Source of the DNA: Anaerolineae bacterium
Lineage (GTDB): Bacteria > Chloroflexota > Anaerolineae > DUEN01
Assembly (NCBI GenBank): GCA_021159845.1
Contig: JAGHDS010000203.1
Span: forward strand, 1 to 10,462
Length of the DNA: 10,462 nt
Direction: 5' to 3'
The translations under genes were made by a program, and so were the position numbers. Each line of letters starts with the position of its first letter. Positions within the stretch are counted from its first letter, which is position 1. Shown here piece after piece: positions 6,465 through 10,462 of the stretch. The notes beneath the pieces are model-generated. The model saw nothing but the letters and a program-made list of their open reading frames with translations, was not told where the DNA came from and made no database searches.

Positions 6465-6836
6465 ATGTGCTCCCTAACCGAGTTGATCGAATCGGCCCTG
6501 GCCGCCTGGCGACTGGCCAGCCTGTTGGTGAACGAGGACGGCCCCTGGGCGATGTTCTCCCAGCTACGCTATTGGGCGGGGCTACGCTCCGTAGCGGTTA
6601 GGGGAGAGGATGGCCGGCTTCGAGTGAGCCGGGTGGCGTCTAACACGTGGGCCGAGGGGTTGAGTTGCGTGTGGTGCGTGAGCGTGTGGATCGCGGCGCT
6701 GATGGCACTAGCGGAAAAAGGGAAGAAAAGGGGAATTTTCGAAAATTCCCCTTTTCTTCGGCGGGCGCTGGCCGTGAGCGCCGGAGCGATCATCGTGCAT
6801 GAGGTGATAGAGTGGCTACGCTCGCAAGCCGGGTGA
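6465..6836 (+). CDS. DUF1360-family membrane protein
   Basis: A 123-residue protein matching the DUF1360 pattern: AAWRLASLLVNEDGPW (the 'A-W-R-L-t-L-l-v-EDGP' signature, EDGPW at residues 24-28), FSQLRYWAGL, then a cysteine pair in LSCVWCVSVWIAALMAL (C68, C71), and a second hydrophobic stretch ALAVSAGAIIVHEVI at 101-115. Function is unknown. DUF1360 proteins occur in phages and in Gram-positive genomes, and here the gene follows a holin-like gene. GGAAAGGAG at 6454-6462 serves ATG 6465. Residues 86-99, between the two membrane segments, are encoded by a perfect 38-bp palindrome (separate entry), which may be an in-frame insertion. The last 25 bases overlap the next gene. Confidence 0.75.
   Translation: MCSLTELIESALAAWRLASLLVNEDGPWAMFSQLRYWAGLRSVAVRGEDGRLRVSRVASNTWAEGLSCVWCVSVWIAALMALAEKGKKRGIFENSPFLRRALAVSAGAIIVHEVIEWLRSQAG
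6722..6759. repeat. Perfect 38-bp palindrome inside the DUF1360 gene
   Basis: The left arm GAAGAAAAGGGGAATTTTC (6722-6740) is exactly the reverse complement of 6741-6759, with no mismatches and no spacer. The AT-rich centre TTTTCGAAAA contrasts with the GC-rich surroundings. As RNA it could form GGGGAA...TTCCCC followed by UUUUCUUC, so on both strands it resembles an intrinsic terminator. It lies within an open reading frame and encodes residues 86-99 of the DUF1360 protein. It could be a dispersed host palindromic repeat, a regulatory hairpin or a bidirectional terminator. The symmetry is directly seen; function is unknown. Confidence 0.9.
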
Positions 6837-7246
6837 GGAGGATCTTCTCACAGGCCTGGAAGCAGTATGGGCGTCCGGTGATGGCAGCGGTCCGGCCGGT
6901 GACCCAGTGGAATCTGCCGCCGGGTTACGCCTATGATGAATCGGTGGATGCCGTGACCTACGGGAGCGGCGGAGCCATACTCCCTAACCCGGAGGATTAC
7001 TGGGTTGTCGACTACATCTACATCGTCCCAACGCGGGAATCAGCGGACGTTCGGGCCCTGGTTGCCGCCGGGGTCGTCCCCGAAGGGGCAACAGAGGTGT
7101 TGATCCTGGTCGATGATCTGGAGACGGCACGGGATGCCCACGCTGTGGAGATCGACGGTCTGTGGTATGACGTCATCTCTGTAGATCCGGGCCCCCCTGG
7201 GACCGGAGGCGTGTGGGCTCGGGTGTCACTGAGGCGGAGGAGCTAG
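6812..7246 (+). CDS. Putative head closure / neck protein
   Basis: A 144-residue protein with a basic N-terminus (VRRIFSQAWKQYGRPV) and a predicted beta-rich body. The ending VEIDGLWYDVISVDPGPPG...VWARVSLRRR fits small beta-barrel head-closure (stopper) proteins, in which a 'G-x-Y-x-V-x-x-V' strand is followed by a final hydrophobic/basic strand. Its position upstream of the tail terminator and major tail protein supports a neck role. GTG 6812 is favoured because GAGGTGAT at 6801-6808 is an excellent Shine-Dalgarno sequence, although this start overlaps DUF1360 by 25 bases. The alternative GTG at 6833 has no ribosome binding site. No strong family motif is present, so the call is mostly contextual. 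Confidence 0.45.
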   Translation: MATLASRVRRIFSQAWKQYGRPVMAAVRPVTQWNLPPGYAYDESVDAVTYGSGGAILPNPEDYWVVDYIYIVPTRESADVRALVAAGVVPEGATEVLILVDDLETARDAHAVEIDGLWYDVISVDPGPPGTGGVWARVSLRRRS

Positions 7247-7247
7247 G

Positions 7248-7655
7248 ATGGCGCTGAGACAGATCCTAGACGCTCTATCGGGAGAGTTGGCGACAGCTCT
7301 TGGATGTAGCGTGGTCAAAGGGCTCCCCTCGTGGGGGAGGCCCGGCCAGAGTCCCCCTGTCGTGGCTGTGCTCTTTGCAGGGTGGGAGCCCTCAGGACCG
7401 CCCCGAATCGGTGCCTCAAGACTCCAAGGGATCACGCAGACCGATTGGCAGATCTATGTGTTCGGGAGGAACGAAGCGGAGCTTCTGGATCTGATAGACA
7501 AAGTGACATCCTGGTTATCGCAGACGGAGATCGGGGTTAATGGGGAGAGAATGAGGCTTCAAGTGTTCGGTATATCCAGGTATGAGAGCCAGACAGGGGC
7601 ACAACAGGAGCAGTACGGGGCCTTCTTGACTCTAAGCGTGACTGGCGAGAGATAG
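7248..7655 (+). CDS. Putative tail terminator (tail completion) protein
   Basis: A 135-residue protein just before the major tail protein gene, the usual place of the tail terminator that caps the tail tube and fixes its length. The pattern is alpha/beta: an N-terminal helix (LRQILDALSGELATAL), a strand, then TDWQIYVFGRNEAELLDLID, where 'QIYVFG' followed by a helix resembles the 'v.i.i.g.....a..l.d.v' core of this group, and a C-terminal strand FLTLSVTGE. GGAGG at 7236-7240 lies 7 bases before ATG 7248. The gene starts one base after the previous stop. Identification is by size, order and secondary-structure pattern only. Confidence 0.5.
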   Translation: MALRQILDALSGELATALGCSVVKGLPSWGRPGQSPPVVAVLFAGWEPSGPPRIGASRLQGITQTDWQIYVFGRNEAELLDLIDKVTSWLSQTEIGVNGERMRLQVFGISRYESQTGAQQEQYGAFLTLSVTGER

Positions 7656-7667
7656 GAGAGGTGAGAG

Positions 7668-8177
7668 ATGGCACGACCAAGCTTTACACATTCGCTAGAG
7701 ACCCGGCAGCAATATCTGTCTCTGATCTTCCACAAGATCCCAGGAGAGGCGGACTGGACGCTGTTAGAGCAGGGGCGTGTCCTGTCTCCAAGTCAGGACA
7801 CAGATACGCAGGAATACAGCCGTATTGGCGACCAGAACAAGCTCAAAGTGGTTCAGTCGATCACAACGGATGTTACCTTGCGGCTGTACGTGGAGGACAA
7901 CTGGGATGAGGTGGCCCGTGTCCTGGGCGTTGTCAGGCCAGCCTCGGGCTGGACGGGGAGCGAGGAGATCCAACTCGACCCAACCGTTGTAGGCGATCTC
8001 AAGATCGAAAATTACGACGGGGTGACGGCGTCGGCCAGCCTGGTGGCCACCGAGTATATCAATGAGTTCAAGCCACAGACCCTCTCGGTGGAGCTGGATG
8101 CCGAAGGGGATGTCCGGATCGCCGATCTCTCGGGCTCGGCGGCGGCATACTACATCATCCCTGAGGCGGGCACGTGA
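7668..8177 (+). CDS. Putative major tail (tube) protein
   Basis: A 169-residue protein immediately upstream of the tail assembly chaperone and tape measure genes, where siphovirus major tail proteins lie. It is rich in beta strands: LKVVQSITTDVTLRLYVEDNW, GDLKIENYDG, ASLVATEYINEFKPQTLSVELD, and DVRIADLSGSAAAYYIIP, consistent with a tail-tube fold. The phrase KIENYDG then 'TASASLVATEYINEFKP' looks like the strand pairs that build the tube wall. AGGAGAGGTGA at 7654-7664 precedes ATG 7668. It ends in tandem stops TGA TAA, like the capsid gene (TGA TAG), which suits a very highly expressed structural gene. No additional Ig-like domain is present. The assignment is inferred from order, size and strand content. 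Confidence 0.6.
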   Translation: MARPSFTHSLETRQQYLSLIFHKIPGEADWTLLEQGRVLSPSQDTDTQEYSRIGDQNKLKVVQSITTDVTLRLYVEDNWDEVARVLGVVRPASGWTGSEEIQLDPTVVGDLKIENYDGVTASASLVATEYINEFKPQTLSVELDAEGDVRIADLSGSAAAYYIIPEAGT

Positions 8178-8182
8178 TAATA

Positions 8183-8252
8183 GCCGCCAGCAGGTAGCAG
8201 TCAGCAGTTAGCAGGTAGCAGGTAGCAGGTAGCAGTTAGCAATTAGCCGTGA
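8183..8252 (+). repeat. Tandem heptanucleotide repeat
   Basis: About ten 7-base units in the longest intergenic gap (8178-8308), consensus GCAGKTA. Units from 8190: GCAGGTA, GCAGTCA, GCAGTTA, three GCAGGTA copies at 8211-8231, GCAGTTA, GCAATTA, GCCGTGA, with a degenerate GCCGCCA at 8183. The array begins almost directly after the stop of the major tail protein and ends about 55 bases before the chaperone start. Heptamer arrays resemble the short tandem repeats (STRR type) described from cyanobacteria and similar arrays in other large bacterial genomes. It may be a host-type repeat within phage DNA. No function is evident. Confidence 0.85.
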
Positions 8253-8308
8253 GCCGTCGGTGACTGGCCGAATCGCTGACCGTTGATGGCTATAAAAGGG
8301 AGGGGAGT

Positions 8309-8917
8309 TTGGCGGAATCTAAAGCCAAGACCAAATCCGAGCCTGAGGCACAACAGGACCCGCTGGAAGCATTCCTGGAGGGCACGCCGTCGTTGATGGA
8401 GATCATGGAGGGCAAGGGCGTGCCCTTCTGGGTGGACGATCATCAGTTCTTCATTCGCCCACCGACGACTGAGGAATATGATCAGGCGCTCTTGATCCAG
8501 GACCTGGCCCACGCTCGGGCCATGAGCCAGCCGGAGATCCAGGCCGTGAAAGGCATGCCGATGAGTGATGGAGAGAGGCAGGTGATGGAGGCCCGGATCG
8601 CCATCGCCGAGCGGGCCTTCGAGGCGGCCGAGGACAAAAGGGTGAAGGATATGATCGCCGAGCGCCTAGCCCTCTTGCGGCGCCAGATGGAGATCCGTAC
8701 TCGTGCAGATGAGCTTGCCGATCGGTATGCTGTGCTCAAACGAGATCGATGGCTGACACTCCATCTGCTGTGTAATGCGGATGGGAAACAGATGTTCGAC
8801 CCAGACAATCCGGAGGACCTGGAGCGCTGGGAGCGGCTACCCATGCGGGTGAAGGACGAGGCCCGCCCGGCGATCTGGGAGGTGCTGTCGGCGGTGCGCA
8901 ACGCCCCTTTCGACTAG
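8309..8917 (+). CDS. Tail assembly chaperone, short form (gpG-like)
   Basis: A 202-residue soluble protein between the major tail protein and the tape measure genes, the fixed place of tail assembly chaperones. It has a charged N-terminus (MAESKAKTKSEPEAQ), a short beta segment VPFWVDDHQFFIRPPTTEEYDQALL typical of chaperones, and long helices rich in E, R and A (about 85-150). The start is TTG 8309, with AGGGAGGGGAG at 8297-8307 just upstream; no ATG is better placed. The last codons contain the slippery heptamer CCCTTTC two codons before TAG, so some ribosomes should shift to the -1 frame and make a longer product (separate entry). This position and arrangement support the chaperone call more than sequence likeness does. 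Confidence 0.7.
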   Translation: MAESKAKTKSEPEAQQDPLEAFLEGTPSLMEIMEGKGVPFWVDDHQFFIRPPTTEEYDQALLIQDLAHARAMSQPEIQAVKGMPMSDGERQVMEARIAIAERAFEAAEDKRVKDMIAERLALLRRQMEIRTRADELADRYAVLKRDRWLTLHLLCNADGKQMFDPDNPEDLERWERLPMRVKDEARPAIWEVLSAVRNAPFD

Positions 8918-9141
8918 GATCGGCCACCCGCGCAAAGATACTGCTGGCGGACCGGTTTGGGAAGTGGCCGCTGGGGACGCCGCCCCACGAGCTGACGGCG
9001 GCCCAGGTGCGGTTGCTGGCCGAGGCGCTGCATGTCGAGGCATCGAGCGGGTCGTCGCGTCGAGAGGAGCAGCCCAGATTCCCGAAGTCATACCTGGAGC
9101 GGTTTGTGAGGACACAAAAGGAGAGGCGACGAGATGGCTGA
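8309..9141 (+). CDS. Tail assembly chaperone, frameshifted long form (gpGT-like)
   Basis: A -1 shift on CCCTTTC would join 8309-8911 to 8911-9141, giving a 277-residue fusion: 201 residues of the short form plus 76 in the new frame. The extension starts RLGSATRAKILLADRFGKWP and continues with LGTPPHELTAAQVRLLAEAL, then a polar stretch and a basic end (SYLERFVRTQKERRRDG). The 'WPLGTPPHELT' piece is a natural-looking protein motif and is typical of T domains. No independent ATG with a ribosome binding site begins this frame, so frameshifting is the simplest way to express it. By analogy with lambda, the extension would recruit the tail tube protein to the tape measure. Its TGA overlaps the tape measure start by 8 bases. 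Confidence 0.72.
8905..8911 (+). promoter_or_regulatory. -1 programmed ribosomal frameshift site CCCTTTC
   Basis: In the chaperone frame the codons are GCC CCT TTC GAC TAG. The heptamer C CCT TTC therefore fits X XXY YYZ exactly, with X=C, Y=T and Z=C, and re-pairing gives CCC TTT in the -1 frame. It lies 3 bases before the TAG stop. A -1 frame is open from before this site through 9138. Sites of this form direct gpG/gpGT-type frameshifting in many tailed phages (established); use of an all-pyrimidine site here is inferred from sequence. Confidence 0.72.
8921..8970 (+). promoter_or_regulatory. Predicted stem downstream of the frameshift site
   Basis: CGGCCAC (8921-8927) is perfectly complementary to GTGGCCG (8964-8970), a 7-bp GC-rich stem beginning 9 bases after the slippery heptamer. 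An additional CCGC/GCGG pairing (8928-8931 with 8947-8950) could stack inside the 36-base loop. The spacing fits a structure that pauses ribosomes over a slippery site. It was found by eye, with no folding energy computed; in GC-rich DNA a chance stem is possible. Confidence 0.5.
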
Positions 9142-10462
9142 CTTCGACCTGGCCGGTCGAGTGGTGCTGGAGGACGACTTCTCCGCCGTTCTGGACAAGC
9201 TATCCCATGAATCGGAGCAGGCCGGTCGGGCTCTTGACCAGCTTGACGAGCATATCGACGCCGTCTCGGCCAAGCGGCGACTGCGGGAGATCGAGAATGA
9301 GCTGAGCTCGCTAAGGGCCAAGGCCGCTAAAGGGATCCCCCTATCCGTTGGCGAGGTGGAGCAGGTCCAGAAGCTACGCCGGGAGGCGCAGCGCCTGCGA
9401 TCCGGGCTGGAGGCGGTCGGGGAGGGGGCGAAGCGTGCCCAGGGTGGCATCATGGGCTTCGTGTCGAGCCTGAGTGAAGCCCAGTCAGCCATGATAGGCT
9501 TCATGGGGGCCTTCGCCGTACAGCGGCTGATCTCCTTCACGACGGAGCTGATCCAGGTTGGGATCCAGGCCCAGCTGGTCAGCCGCGTCTTCGAGAATGT
9601 GGCCCGGCAGGCAGGCATATCGGGGGATCAACTCATCACCGAGATGAGCAAGGCAGCACGGGGGACGATCGATCAAACGCGGCTGATGATCATCGCCAAC
9701 CGGGCGCTGATGTCCGGGGGCGCCGAGCTGGCCAACAAGCTGCCCAGGCTGTTGGAGATCGCCCGGGCGGCCAGTATCGCCACGGGGCAAGACATCGGGT
9801 TCGTTTTCGATACATTGGTCAAGGGTATCGTCAAGGCCAGCCCGCTGTTGATCGACAACGCCGATATCTACATCAAGATCGGCGATGCCGTGGAGCAGTG
9901 GGCGGAGAAGCAGGGCAGGACGGTCGATCAGCTGAGTGAGACAGAGCGCCGGGTGGCCATCGCCAACGCCGTTATCGACCAGGGGACCAAGTTCATCGAG
10001 CAATTCGGGCTGGCGTCGGAGACGGCGGCTGACCAGGTGCAAAGCCTGCCCGCGGCCATTCGCGACCTGGAATCTGCTCTGGGTGAGCTGGCGGTGCATA
10101 CCGGGGTGACGACGGCATTGGGAGACCTTGCTGACATCATCCGGTTCCTGGCCGGCACCGATGCCCTCACGCCGGTTATCAAGCAGACGGACGATCTGCT
10201 TAACGAGCTAAAGGAGCTGGGTGGACAGCAGGCTGCGATCCGGTTCCTGGATCAATATTACGAGATCTATCGGTCGAGGCTGCCCACAGAGCAAAAGGCG
10301 GCTGCTATCAGGGCGCTGGACGAGGAAATCCGGAAGAGCATCAATAACTACAAGGCGGCCGGTGGCGGGATGGCCTCCTTCGGCACAGCCGAGGAGCAGG
10401 CGGCCGAGAAAGCGGCCAGGGCGAGGCAGGAGCTGGAGGCCTTCAACAAGGCGCTGATGGAG
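9134..10462 (+). CDS. Tape measure protein (N-terminal part, runs off window)
   Basis: The frame is open from ATG 9134 to the window end (443 codons, no stop). The first ~95 residues are charged and heptad-like (LDKLSHESEQAGRALDQLDE, then AKRRLREIENELSSLRAKAA), suggesting coiled coil. A hydrophobic stretch follows (about 119-140, SAMIGFMGAFAVQRLISFTTEL). Next comes LVSRVFENVARQAGISGDQL and then QTRLMIIANRALMSGGAEL, a phrase typical of tape measure proteins ('lm...an.al..g'). Further helices rich in A, E and Q occupy the rest. This protein sets tail length and fills the tube before DNA ejection. AAGGAG at 9118-9123 lies 10 bases upstream, and the start overlaps the end of the frameshifted chaperone. 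The C-terminus, including any lytic domain, is not in the window. Confidence 0.85.
   Translation, partial: MADFDLAGRVVLEDDFSAVLDKLSHESEQAGRALDQLDEHIDAVSAKRRLREIENELSSLRAKAAKGIPLSVGEVEQVQKLRREAQRLRSGLEAVGEGAKRAQGGIMGFVSSLSEAQSAMIGFMGAFAVQRLISFTTELIQVGIQAQLVSRVFENVARQAGISGDQLITEMSKAARGTIDQTRLMIIANRALMSGGAELANKLPRLLEIARAASIATGQDIGFVFDTLVKGIVKASPLLIDNADIYIKIGDAVEQWAEKQGRTVDQLSETERRVAIANAVIDQGTKFIEQFGLASETAADQVQSLPAAIRDLESALGELAVHTGVTTALGDLADIIRFLAGTDALTPVIKQTDDLLNELKELGGQQAAIRFLDQYYEIYRSRLPTEQKAAAIRALDEEIRKSINNYKAAGGGMASFGTAEEQAAEKAARARQELEAFNKALME

Noticed and set aside
6833..6835. GTG 6833 as start of the head-closure candidate
   Set aside because: No Shine-Dalgarno sequence precedes it, whereas GTG 6812 has GAGGTGAT at a suitable distance.
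8183..8252. CRISPR array
   Set aside because: Units are only 7 bases and contiguous, with no spacers and no cas genes; this is a simple tandem repeat.
8291..8296. TATAAA as a -10 promoter box before the chaperone gene
   Set aside because: No matching -35 element lies 16-18 bases upstream, and the neighbouring AGGGAGGGGAG is explained as a ribosome binding site.
9485..10099. Antisense open frame of 204 codons opposite the tape measure gene
   Set aside because: The sense strand carries an uninterrupted tape measure frame with typical motifs; the antisense frame is a compositional shadow.

Overview
The window is a single-strand (+), densely packed stretch of the late structural region of a tailed, siphovirus-like phage or prophage. 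Gene order follows the usual head-to-tail plan: major capsid protein (9-1364), head-tail connector (1416-2225), then after an interruption a head-closure candidate (6812-7246), tail terminator candidate (7248-7655), major tail protein (7668-8177), tail assembly chaperone (8309-8917, with a frameshifted extension to 9141) and the start of the tape measure protein (9134 to the window end). Most genes touch or overlap (ATGA junctions at 2570 and 6135) and have good Shine-Dalgarno sites, so co-transcription is likely. No integrase, terminase, portal, tRNA or CRISPR is visible, so lysogenic lifestyle and completeness cannot be judged. The DNA is GC-rich with many CGG/GAG/GTG codons. The host is uncertain: the heptad repeats and overall style would fit a thermophilic Chloroflexota-type host, but this is a guess.

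Between the connector and the closure protein sits a roughly 4.6 kb cargo block (2238-6836) that is not part of the standard neck module. It encodes a small HExxH metalloprotein, an 863-residue multidomain glycosyltransferase (GT4 + GT2 + GT2 + a small C-terminal domain), a SleB-like cell wall hydrolase, a class I SAM methyltransferase, a holin-like membrane protein and a DUF1360 membrane protein. Two themes can be inferred: glycan synthesis and modification (glycosyltransferase plus methyltransferase, possibly decorating virions or the host surface) and lysis (hydrolase, holin-like protein, perhaps DUF1360).

Non-gene signals of note are: a 12-bp hairpin after the capsid gene; a perfect 38-bp palindrome inside the DUF1360 gene; a tandem heptanucleotide repeat in the longest intergenic gap (8178-8308); and a canonical -1 slippery heptamer CCCTTTC just before the stop of the tail assembly chaperone, followed by a 7-bp stem and an open -1 frame of 76 codons. 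The last is a textbook gpG/gpGT-type programmed frameshift, here with a pyrimidine slippery site. No gap longer than about 130 bases lacks a gene.
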